A stretch of DNA of 64,000 nucleotides from assembly GCA_902552985.1 (NCBI GenBank), contig CACDII010000006.1, positions 1 to 64,000 on the forward strand. Direction: 5' to 3'. The position numbers and the translations under genes are program-made. How positions within the stretch are numbered: position 1 is the stretch's first letter; the number at the start of each line of letters is the position of its first letter. The notes below the pieces were generated by a model. It ran no database searches. It saw only the letters and a program-made list of their open reading frames with translations, and had not been told where the DNA came from. This DNA is from an uncultured Pelagibacteraceae bacterium (GTDB lineage Bacteria; Pseudomonadota; Alphaproteobacteria; Pelagibacterales; Pelagibacteraceae). Below, one piece after another: positions 57,488-64,000 of the stretch.

Positions 57488-57552
57488 TTCCCTTTCTGAA
57501 TTACCGGACAGGTTCTTAGGGTTTAATCTCAGTCTTTCGACACCCCTAATTT
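57488..57552 (-). promoter_or_regulatory. TPP riboswitch (THI element)
   Basis: The minus strand between the ABC ATPase and thiV genes carries the THI-box landmarks in order: TTAGGGGTG (57,541-57,549), CTGAGA (57,527-57,532), ACCCTAA, GAACCTG (57,509-57,515), CCGGTAAT and AGGGAA before the start codon. TTAGGG can pair with CCCTAA to form P2, with a small GTC-GAAA-GAC hairpin (P3). The AGGGAA ribosome binding site lies at the 3' end of the element, so translational control is likely. Confidence 0.93.
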
Positions 57553-57574
57553 TTAAATTTATATTATGATAAAA

Positions 57575-58636
57575 TTAAAAGCAAACTATATGATCAATAT
57601 TAATTGGTCTTTTAATACCAAATTTTTCATCTACTTCATGTTGATGAATATGATGTGAATGAACAAAGACAGGTATTAATTTATTGCTAGGTGTTTTAAG
57701 CGTATAAATAAAATTAGTTCCTCTAAATTTTCTATCCACTACTTCAAGTTTAAGATTGCTTTTGTCATCATGCTCTAAATCTTCAGGTTGTAGTAATAAC
57801 TGAACTTTTGATCCTTTTTGGTAATGTTTAACAAAATTTCCTTTAATTGTTCCCAGGTCCTCATTTTCAAGACTGTTTTCACCCGTAACTTTTGCAGGTA
57901 TAAGAATTCCTCTATTAAGAAAATTTACTACCTCAATGGAGTTTGGGAAATGATACACATTATATGGATCATCAAATTGCTTAAGTTTTTCTTCCAAAAT
58001 TAAACCACATTTATTTCCTAAATAAAAAGCTTCGTAAGAATCATGAGTAACTACAATGGTTGTTATTTTTAAATCATTTAAAAGTTTTTTAAGTTGAACT
58101 TGTATTTCTTCTTTAAAGCTTTGATCAACATTTGATAGTGGTTCATCTAATAACAAAAGATCGGGCTGTGTAACTAATGATCGGGCAAGAGCTGCTCTTT
58201 GTGCTTCTCCAGCGCTAATTTGATGAGGATATTTAGTTAATATTTTTTCTATGTTTAACAATTTAATTATTTTTTTTGGGCTTATTTTCTTTTTTCCGTT
58301 TAGTTTTTTTGCTTCAACACCTAAATATATATTTTTTTCAACTGTATAATGAGGAAATAAACTATTTTCTTGAAATGATAGAGATATATTTCGGTTTTCT
58401 GGTTCAATATGGTCTTTGGCAGAAGATAAAATATTACCTTTGAGTTTTATTGATCCTGATGAGATTTTTTCTAATCCTGCAATTGTTCTAAGGATTGTAG
58501 TTTTGCCGACGCCAGATGGTCCCAAAAGACAGATAATATCTCCCTTATTTTCAATATTAAAGGAGACATTTCTTACTTTAGTTTTACCTCCTGCTCTAAA
58601 ACTAACATTTTTAATTTCTAAAAAATTTTTATTCAT
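57575..58636 (-). CDS. fbpC: Fe(III) ABC transporter ATP-binding protein
   Basis: A 353-residue ABC ATPase that energises iron import. Walker A is LLGPSGVGKTTILRT near residue 34; the signature is SAGEAQRAALARSL near residue 141 (variant of LSGGQ); Walker B is DLLLLDEPLSNVD near residue 160; the switch histidine is in TIVVTHDSYEAF. A C-terminal TOBE-like domain follows from about residue 250. It overlaps the permease gene by eight bases. An iron substrate is inferred from the fbpA homologue. Confidence 0.88.
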   Translation of the reverse strand: MNKNFLEIKNVSFRAGGKTKVRNVSFNIENKGDIICLLGPSGVGKTTILRTIAGLEKISSGSIKLKGNILSSAKDHIEPENRNISLSFQENSLFPHYTVEKNIYLGVEAKKLNGKKKISPKKIIKLLNIEKILTKYPHQISAGEAQRAALARSLVTQPDLLLLDEPLSNVDQSFKEEIQVQLKKLLNDLKITTIVVTHDSYEAFYLGNKCGLILEEKLKQFDDPYNVYHFPNSIEVVNFLNRGILIPAKVTGENSLENEDLGTIKGNFVKHYQKGSKVQLLLQPEDLEHDDKSNLKLEVVDRKFRGTNFIYTLKTPSNKLIPVFVHSHHIHQHEVDEKFGIKRPINIDHIVCF

Positions 58637-60257
58637 CTCTATCTCTTAAAATATAATTAGATGTAAGTAAAATAAAGAAACTTGCAATAATTATCAAACA
58701 TAATGATGGGACGGCAGCAGCTTCTAATAAATCCTCAGATGCAGAAATATAAGCTGTTGTTGCAAAAGTCTCAAAATTAAAAGGTCTTAAAATTAGCGTA
58801 ATTGGTAATTCCCTGATTATTTCTAATGAAATTAATATAACTACAAACAAAAGTGAATTTCTTAAGTAAGGAATGTGAATATTGAAAAAAGTTTTACTCT
58901 TGGAGTATCCGAGAAGATAAGAGCTCTCATCCACAGCTATGTTGATTTTTTCATAACCCGATTTTATTCCATTGAAAGCCAATGAATAAAATCTTACAAA
59001 ATAAACAAGGACTAAACCTAAAACCGAACCAATAAATATTTTTTTTATTGATAAAAATCCTAATGATTTTAATATGTAATCATCAAACCATGCAACAAAA
59101 GTTATAAAAGCTATAGCTAAAATTACTCCTGGTATTGCATAGCCAGAAATTGATAAAGTTGATAATAAATTCAAAAATTTTTTATTTGAAACTCTATTTC
59201 CATAATTAGATATTAAGGCGAAAAAAACTAAAACTAAGCTTGATAAAGATACTAAATATAGCGTATTTATTAAAAGATCAATTATTTGTAAATCGATTAA
59301 ATTTTCAGGGAATTTAATTGTCCAGTACAACATTTGGCTTAATGGAAATAAAAAACTAAGAAAAAACAAAATAAAACAAAATAAAAATGCAAAAAAAGAT
59401 TTCCCACCACAAAGTTTAATTTTTTCTTTTTTTTTAAATCCACCTTTTGTTTCAAGATGATACTTAGCTTTTTTTCGAGATAAGTTTTCAGTTAAAAATA
59501 AAATGAAGACAAATAATAAAAGAAAGAAAGATATTCGATTTGCGAATGCTAAATCATCAAAAGTTATCCAAGCATTATAAATACCAGTTGTTAAAGTATT
59601 TACAGAAAAAAAATCTACTGCACCAAATTCAGCTAATGTTTCCATTGCAACGAGCGATAAACCGGCAACAATAGCAGGACGAGCGGCTGGTAATATGATT
59701 GAGTAAAAAGATTTAAATTTTGAAAAACCTAGATTTTTACCTAATTCTATTAAATTTTGTGATTGATACAAAAATGATGATCTAGCAAGTATATATACAT
59801 AAGCAAAGAGGGAGAAAGAAATCGACAATATCAAACCAAACATCCCACTAAATTTTGGTATATGTCTGTTATATTCACCATCTCCAAATAAAAATTTTAA
59901 GATCGTAAATGCAGTCCCATAATTTTCAAAAAAAGCGAATAAAGAATAAGCATAAATATAAGGAGGTACTGCAAAAGATAGAATTAAAGACCATTTAAAA
60001 AAATTGACACCTGGAAATTGATAAAAAGAAACTAAATATGCCGATCCCACACCAAAAATAAATGTTAAAAATAAAACTCCAATTAAAAGAATTAAAGAGT
60101 TAAATATATATTCAAGAAAAAAAGTTTTTTTAAGTATTTCAAAATATTGAGAAGTATCCTCAAAAAAACTTATAAAAACTGTTATTATTGGAACAATCAC
60201 AACTAAAGAAATTGCAAAAGATGTGAGGTACCAGATGCTTAATTTACCATTTAACAT
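58629..60257 (-). CDS. fbpB: Fe(III) ABC transporter permease (fused double permease)
   Basis: A 542-residue membrane protein with two duplicated permease halves of about six helices each. Coupling-helix EAA motifs appear twice, near residue 175 (LGKNLGFSKFKSFYSIILPA) and near residue 458 (SYLLGYSKSKTFFNIHIPYL), both contacting the ATPase. This double form is the FbpB/FutB type. It starts 58 bases downstream of the terminator-like hairpin at 60,315 and overlaps the ATPase gene. Confidence 0.9.
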   Translation of the reverse strand: MLNGKLSIWYLTSFAISLVVIVPIITVFISFFEDTSQYFEILKKTFFLEYIFNSLILLIGVLFLTFIFGVGSAYLVSFYQFPGVNFFKWSLILSFAVPPYIYAYSLFAFFENYGTAFTILKFLFGDGEYNRHIPKFSGMFGLILSISFSLFAYVYILARSSFLYQSQNLIELGKNLGFSKFKSFYSIILPAARPAIVAGLSLVAMETLAEFGAVDFFSVNTLTTGIYNAWITFDDLAFANRISFFLLLFVFILFLTENLSRKKAKYHLETKGGFKKKEKIKLCGGKSFFAFLFCFILFFLSFLFPLSQMLYWTIKFPENLIDLQIIDLLINTLYLVSLSSLVLVFFALISNYGNRVSNKKFLNLLSTLSISGYAIPGVILAIAFITFVAWFDDYILKSLGFLSIKKIFIGSVLGLVLVYFVRFYSLAFNGIKSGYEKINIAVDESSYLLGYSKSKTFFNIHIPYLRNSLLFVVILISLEIIRELPITLILRPFNFETFATTAYISASEDLLEAAAVPSLCLIIIASFFILLTSNYILRDRDE

Positions 60258-60314
60258 TTATAATTAATTTATATCAGGAAATACAACTTATGATAATTTA
60301 TTTAAATAAAAAAA

Positions 60315-60359
60315 AGTGCCCGTACAAAAAAGGGGGTAAACCTATATTATACGAGCACT
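60315..60359 (-). terminator. Terminator hairpin inside the iron operon
   Basis: On the minus strand AGTGCTCGTA pairs with TACGGGCACT (ten base pairs, one U-G) and is followed by seven T. It lies 18 bases after the stop codon of the cysteine-rich micro-ORF and 58 bases before fbpB. This is a rho-independent terminator between binding-protein and permease genes. Confidence 0.82.
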
Positions 60360-60376
60360 ATATGTTATCAAAGGAA

Positions 60377-60544
60377 CTAATATCTCTTATTAAAAAGATT
60401 TAAGATTTCGTGGATCTCACTTTTTTTAAGATCTGCAAGTTCTCTTTTATTTATCATCTCTTCAACTTTTTTACACTCTGAGCTGCAAGGAAGGCAACAC
60501 TCAGAAGAATTATTATAATCAAAGTTAGACAAATTTTTTTTCAT
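60377..60544 (-). CDS. 55-residue cysteine-rich protein in the iron operon
   Basis: A 55-codon frame between fbpA and fbpB on the same strand. It starts MKKNLSNFDYNNSSECCLPC, continues SSECKK and then becomes helical and charged (EEMINKRELADLKKSEIHEI). Four cysteines sit in a CCxxCxxxC cluster near residues 16-24, suited to bind iron, zinc or a cluster. No family is recognised. It starts 22 bases after the fbpA stop and precedes the terminator, so it should be expressed with fbpA in iron-limited cells. Confidence 0.6.
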   Translation of the reverse strand: MKKNLSNFDYNNSSECCLPCSSECKKVEEMINKRELADLKKSEIHEILNLFNKRY

Positions 60545-60565
60545 AGTATTACTCAACTATTAACT

Positions 60566-61594
60566 CTATTTCCAACCTGCTGCAGTCATTACTTCTAATG
60601 CTGCTGCTTGGTTTTTTCCATAAGTAGAAACTTTTGTTTTTAGATCTTGTTTAAAATCTAATCCCAAATTGTTCACTACTAATGGGCTTGGTGATACACC
60701 AGCAATCATAGGAAATTCAAAAGTATTATTAGTAAAGTGTTCTTGAGCTGAAGGTGACAATAAATAGTCAACAAGAGCAATAGCATTTGCTTTGTTTGGA
60801 GCACCTTTAACTAAAGCTGCACAACTAATATTCATATGTGTTCCTCTTCCATCTTGATTTGGAAAGAATGCTTTAACTTTTTTTGCAGCTTCTTGTTGTT
60901 CTGCACCTTTTTTGCCAGATAACATTAGAGCTAAATAATAAGTATTAGCAACAGCGATATCAGCTTCTCCAGCGGCTACAGCCATTATTTGAGCTCTATC
61001 GTTTCCTTCAGAGTCTCTTGCCATATTAGCAACAACGCCCTTTGCCCATTCAGCAGTAGCTTTTTTTCCATTATTTGCAATTAGTGAAGCTACAAGAGAT
61101 TTATTGTAAATGTTGCTAGATTTTCTTATTACCAATCTGCCTTTCCATTTTGGATCAGCTAGACCTTCATATGTCATTCCAGATAGCTCCGCACCATTAA
61201 CTCTTTCTGGTGAGTAATAAATTATTCTTGCTCTTTTTGCTACTCCAACCCAGTGCGATGTTCTAAAGTTTTTTGGAACAGATGATTTAATTGTTGATGA
61301 AGTTAAACCACTTTGCGTCATTCCTTTTGCTTGAAAAGCACCACATCTTCCAGCGTCAGCTGTAATGTAAAGATCTGCTGAAGAATCAACACCTTCTTCA
61401 ATCATTCTTTTTTCTAAAGCTCCTGATTTTCCGTTGATTAAATTTACCTTAATTCCAGTCGCTGCTGTAAACTTATCGTAAAGTTCAGCATCGGCTTTAT
61501 AATGTCTTGCATTGAAAATGTTTACTTCGTTTGCGATTGCAAAAGTCGACATTAACAATGAAAAAATTAAACTTAAAATTGATATTTTTTTCAT
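60566..61594 (-). CDS. fbpA: Fe(III) ABC transporter substrate-binding protein
   Basis: Periplasmic iron-binding protein of 342 residues with the signal peptide MKKISILSLIFSLLMSTFAI and cleavage after AIA or ANA-like sites. The N-terminus of the mature protein reads NEVNIFNARHYKADAELYDK, typical of FbpA/FutA proteins (NxRHYxxD). Tyrosine ligands are expected in VANTYYLALMLS near residue 218. A ribosome binding site AAGGAG lies upstream. Its promoter region contains a perfect Fur-like palindrome. Confidence 0.92.
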   Translation of the reverse strand: MKKISILSLIFSLLMSTFAIANEVNIFNARHYKADAELYDKFTAATGIKVNLINGKSGALEKRMIEEGVDSSADLYITADAGRCGAFQAKGMTQSGLTSSTIKSSVPKNFRTSHWVGVAKRARIIYYSPERVNGAELSGMTYEGLADPKWKGRLVIRKSSNIYNKSLVASLIANNGKKATAEWAKGVVANMARDSEGNDRAQIMAVAAGEADIAVANTYYLALMLSGKKGAEQQEAAKKVKAFFPNQDGRGTHMNISCAALVKGAPNKANAIALVDYLLSPSAQEHFTNNTFEFPMIAGVSPSPLVVNNLGLDFKQDLKTKVSTYGKNQAAALEVMTAAGWK

Positions 61595-61635
61595 AATTCT
61601 CCTTTTATTTTAATGTAAATGAGAACTATTCGCAA

Positions 61636-61650
61636 TGATAATGATTATCA
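61636..61650 (-). promoter_or_regulatory. Fur-like operator upstream of fbpA
   Basis: TGATAATGATTATCA is a perfect 7-1-7 inverted repeat (TGATAAT, one base, ATTATCA) in the spacer between lysR and fbpA, 41 bases upstream of the fbpA start. This equals the core of the Fur-box consensus. It supports iron-repressed expression of the transporter. Confidence 0.75.
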
Positions 61651-61681
61651 ATCGCACAGTGTGACGCACCCTATGATTTAT

Positions 61682-62572
61682 CTAAAACTCCCACTCAGAT
61701 ATCTTGCTATATAGAAAATTTCTAAAAGCTTGGACCCTAGCCACATTTTTTAAAGATTGAGGGTAAACAAAATGAGCTTCGGTTATTGGACCCTCGCATT
61801 TAGGAAGAACTTTTAATAGATTTTTTGATTGAAAAACAAGATAATCTGGTAACGCGGCCAATCCCACACCACTTTCAACGGCCAAAAGAAGTCCCATTAC
61901 ACTATTAACTTTCATTATTGGTTTTCTCTTTTTGTTATCTTTCATTCCAATTTTTAATGCCCAATCTGGGTTATACACTGGAGAAGGCGCACCTTTGCCA
62001 AACGAAATAAATCTATGTTTATTTAAATCCCCCACCGATTTCGGCATTCCATATTTTTCAAAATATTTATTGGAACCATAAATGTGGTAATTTATGTCTA
62101 TTAGTTTTCTTTGTATGTAATTTAATTGTTTTGGTCTTCTCATAAAAATACCTATGTCTGCTTGTCTTGTGCTCAAATCTAATTCTTTATCGTCAAAAAT
62201 AAGTTCCACCTCAATTTCCGGATGAATACTCATAAATTCTTGTATTCGTGGTGTTAACCAGTGTGTCCCAAAACTTCTAACAGTTGTAATTGTTAGTTTA
62301 CCTGTCGGTTTATTTTTTTGATCACCTAATGAGGTTTCTACATCTTTAAGCTTACTTATCACCTCATGAGCAGTTTTATATAGGTATTCACCATTTTCAG
62401 TTAATGCAAGTCCTCTTGCATGCCTTTCAAATAATTTCACATTTAGATCTTCTTCTAATGACTGAATTTGCCTGCTTATTGCAGATTGACTTATATTTAA
62501 AACTACAGTCGCACTAGTGAAACTTCCTGCTTCAGCAACTGCATGAAAAATTTTTAACTTATCCCAATCCAT
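61682..62572 (-). CDS. LysR family transcriptional regulator
   Basis: A 296-residue regulator with an N-terminal winged HTH: FHAVAEAGSFTSATVVLNIS, then SAISRQIQSLEEDLNVKLFE and LTENGEYL, followed by the periplasmic-binding-like effector domain (LTITTVRSFGTHWLTPRIQE near residue 92, and SVMGLLLAVESGVGLAALPD near the end). The start codon overlaps the acuI stop by one base. Targets are unknown; acuI and the fbp genes are neighbours. Confidence 0.9.
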   Translation of the reverse strand: MDWDKLKIFHAVAEAGSFTSATVVLNISQSAISRQIQSLEEDLNVKLFERHARGLALTENGEYLYKTAHEVISKLKDVETSLGDQKNKPTGKLTITTVRSFGTHWLTPRIQEFMSIHPEIEVELIFDDKELDLSTRQADIGIFMRRPKQLNYIQRKLIDINYHIYGSNKYFEKYGMPKSVGDLNKHRFISFGKGAPSPVYNPDWALKIGMKDNKKRKPIMKVNSVMGLLLAVESGVGLAALPDYLVFQSKNLLKVLPKCEGPITEAHFVYPQSLKNVARVQAFRNFLYSKISEWEF

Positions 62573-63573
62573 TACTTGTTTAAGTTTACGATATATCTTC
62601 CTGAGGTTTCCCCTTTTAGCATTTTTGGATAAATATCTATCAATTCTTCAAGTTTTATTTCTTTGATCGATTTATTTAATAAATCAAAATCAATTAAATT
62701 TGACGCTTCATTCCAAATAAATTCTCTTCGTTTAATTGATGTATTAACTGAGTTTATTCCCCAAAGTTTCACTCCTCTAATAATAAAAGGCATTACCGTA
62801 GTATTTAACTTTATATCAAGAGCATTTCCACAAGCTGCAACTATTCCAGTTTCTTTAATATGAGATAAAATCTTAGCGAGAACATTTCCTCCGACTGTAT
62901 CTACACCTCCATCGTATAGTCCTTTATCTAATGGTCTTGCTTCAGTATTTAAATCTTTAGTATCAATAATGCTTTTAGCCCCTAAAGATTTTAAGTAATC
63001 ATTATTACTTTTTTTACCTGAAGCAGCGGTAACATTATAACCAAACTTATTAAGTACCATTACCGCGATACTGCCTACACCGCCTGATGCTCCACTTACT
63101 ATAACATTTTCGACCTTCTCTCCTAATAACAATTCTTCTCTTGCTTTTATTGCAAATGCACATTGTAAAGCTGTAAGTCCTGCAGTTCCTAAAATCATTG
63201 CTTGCTTAGAGGTCAATGCTTTAGGTTTTTTAACCAAAAAATTTCCATTAACTTTTGCATATTGTGAATAGCCTCCATAATATATTTCGCCAACTCTCCA
63301 ACCAGTTAAAATAACTTCATCTCCAGCTTTATAATTATTATTCTGACTTTCTGCTACTGTACCTGAAAAATCTATACCTGGAATGTGTGGAAACTCTTTA
63401 ACTAATCTAGCACCATTTTTTAATATTAGAGCATCTTTGTAATTTAATCCTGAATAGTCAACTTTAACTAAAACATCTCCATGTTTTAAAAAACTTTTAT
63501 CTATTGATTTAACTTCGCGACTAAAATTTTCACCATCTTGGTTTATAACCAGAGCTTTAAAATTATCAGACAT
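62572..63573 (-). CDS. acuI: Acrylyl-CoA reductase-like MDR oxidoreductase (AcuI)
   Basis: A 333-residue NADPH-dependent medium-chain reductase of the YhdH/AcuI type, which reduces acryloyl-CoA to propionyl-CoA. Seen: VDYSGLNYKDALILKNGARL near residue 37, FPHIPGIDFSGTV near residue 61, and the Rossmann motif VSGASGGVGSIAVMVL near residue 159. No zinc-binding cysteine cluster is present, as expected. It may detoxify acryloyl-CoA from DMSP or 3-hydroxypropionate metabolism. No dmd or ddd genes are in the window. Confidence 0.85.
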   Translation of the reverse strand: MSDNFKALVINQDGENFSREVKSIDKSFLKHGDVLVKVDYSGLNYKDALILKNGARLVKEFPHIPGIDFSGTVAESQNNNYKAGDEVILTGWRVGEIYYGGYSQYAKVNGNFLVKKPKALTSKQAMILGTAGLTALQCAFAIKAREELLLGEKVENVIVSGASGGVGSIAVMVLNKFGYNVTAASGKKSNNDYLKSLGAKSIIDTKDLNTEARPLDKGLYDGGVDTVGGNVLAKILSHIKETGIVAACGNALDIKLNTTVMPFIIRGVKLWGINSVNTSIKRREFIWNEASNLIDFDLLNKSIKEIKLEELIDIYPKMLKGETSGRYIVNLNK

Positions 63574-63588
63574 AAATGCTAATAAATA

Positions 63589-64000
63589 TTATTTTGCGAT
63601 AAATCTCAAATATCTATTTTGATAACTTAAATCTTCCTTAAATTGACCTAAGTAATAATTTGTTACTGTTGTTGCTTGTTCTTTTTTAATTCCTCTCATG
63701 GTCATGCAATGATGAGTTGAATCAATTGTTACTGCAACACCTTTTGCGTCAAGTGACTCCATTAATGTATTGGCAATTTGCACAGTTAATCTTTCCTGAG
63801 TCTGAAGTCTTTTTGAAAAAACTTCTACCACTCTTGCAATTTTACTTAATCCAACAACTCTCTGATTTGGTATATATGCTACGTGAGCAATTCCAATTAT
63901 TGGTGCCATGTGATGTTCGCAATGACTCTGTACTGAAATGTTTTTTTGAACAACCATGTCGCTATAACCTTCTACATCACCAAAGGTCTTTTCTAGAATT
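63589..64000 (-). CDS. folE: GTP cyclohydrolase I, C-terminal part (truncated by the window edge)
   Basis: The frame enters from the right edge and reads ILEKTFGDVEGYSDMVVQKN, continues SVQSHCEHHMAPIIGIAHVA and ends RFIAK. The zinc ligands are visible: cysteine and histidine in SHCEHH, and the second cysteine in HHCMTMRG near the end. The loop VGLSKIARVV and the TVQIANTL segment are characteristic. It forms dihydroneopterin triphosphate for folate. The ATG at 63957 is an internal methionine, not the start; the true N-terminus is outside. Confidence 0.96.
   Translation of the reverse strand, partial: ILEKTFGDVEGYSDMVVQKNISVQSHCEHHMAPIIGIAHVAYIPNQRVVGLSKIARVVEVFSKRLQTQERLTVQIANTLMESLDAKGVAVTIDSTHHCMTMRGIKKEQATTVTNYYLGQFKEDLSYQNRYLRFIAK

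Noticed and set aside
61607-61635. A promoter TTGCGA-17-TAAAAT next to the Fur-like box
   Set aside because: The spacing is ideal, but the start site would fall inside the fbpA ribosome binding site, so I did not call it.
1-64000. Mobile elements, prophage or CRISPR arrays
   Set aside because: No transposase, integrase, phage structural gene, or regularly spaced repeat was seen on either strand.

Overview
The window looks like a SAR11 (Candidatus Pelagibacter, Alphaproteobacteria) chromosome. It is very AT-rich, and genes are packed with spacers of a few bases or overlaps of 1 to 38 bases. The gene set is typical of the group: an adenylylsulfate reductase with the AprM anchor, a thiamine-riboswitch-controlled sodium symporter, a TRAP transporter, an Fe(III) ABC importer and a single Amt. 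I saw no insertion sequence, prophage, CRISPR array or rRNA. Identification rests on protein motifs and layout, not on a database search.

Region by region. 1-12,692 (minus): the 14-gene complex I operon nuoA-N, with nuoN cut by the window edge. 12,789-12,945: tRNA-Asp and tRNA-Val. 12,994-18,950 (minus): protein quality control (lon, clpX, clpP, tig) ending at a tRNA-Leu whose 3' end lies 9 bases before the tig start codon. 19,052-21,685: small housekeeping and unknown genes (DUF1289, family 5 uracil-DNA glycosylase, YbgC thioesterase, DUF3047, a small lipoprotein). 21,675-27,021 (minus): a TRAP transporter followed by an NCS1 permease and a short-chain dehydrogenase; the divergent strand (27,168-32,849) carries a GMC oxidoreductase, a TerC-like protein, a second dehydrogenase, an M23 peptidase, a hydratase-like protein and a metal-less M24 (creatinase/ectoine hydrolase-like) enzyme.

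32,852-42,612 is the most coherent accessory block. Sulfoacetaldehyde acetyltransferase (xsc) sits 14 bases upstream of an FAD amine-oxidase-like gene. Divergently lie sulfolactate sulfo-lyase genes suyA and suyB, then a convergent TauE/SafE exporter, a 49-residue membrane micro-protein, an unknown 116-residue protein, and aprA, aprB, aprM. Together they could take C2 and C3 sulfonates to acetyl phosphate or pyruvate and dispose of the sulfite by export or by oxidation to APS.

42,663-47,537 (minus): p-aminobenzoate genes pabB, pabA and pabC, an MFS transporter and metC, in one overlapping run. 47,610-52,937: a 27-residue very basic peptide gene, mnmA, cysQ, recX, an ABA4-like membrane protein, a rhodanese and a glycosyltransferase-like protein. 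53,059-57,552 (minus): amt, HU, rseP, and a thiV-like symporter behind a TPP riboswitch. 57,575-61,650 (minus): a Fe(III) ABC importer with a perfect Fur-like palindrome upstream of the binding protein, plus an internal cysteine-rich micro-ORF and a terminator between the binding protein and permease genes. 61,682-64,000 (minus): a LysR regulator, acuI and the C-terminal part of folE.

Two transport operons (TRAP and Fe) share one design, binding-protein gene, hairpin, permease genes, which would make binding protein in excess over permease.
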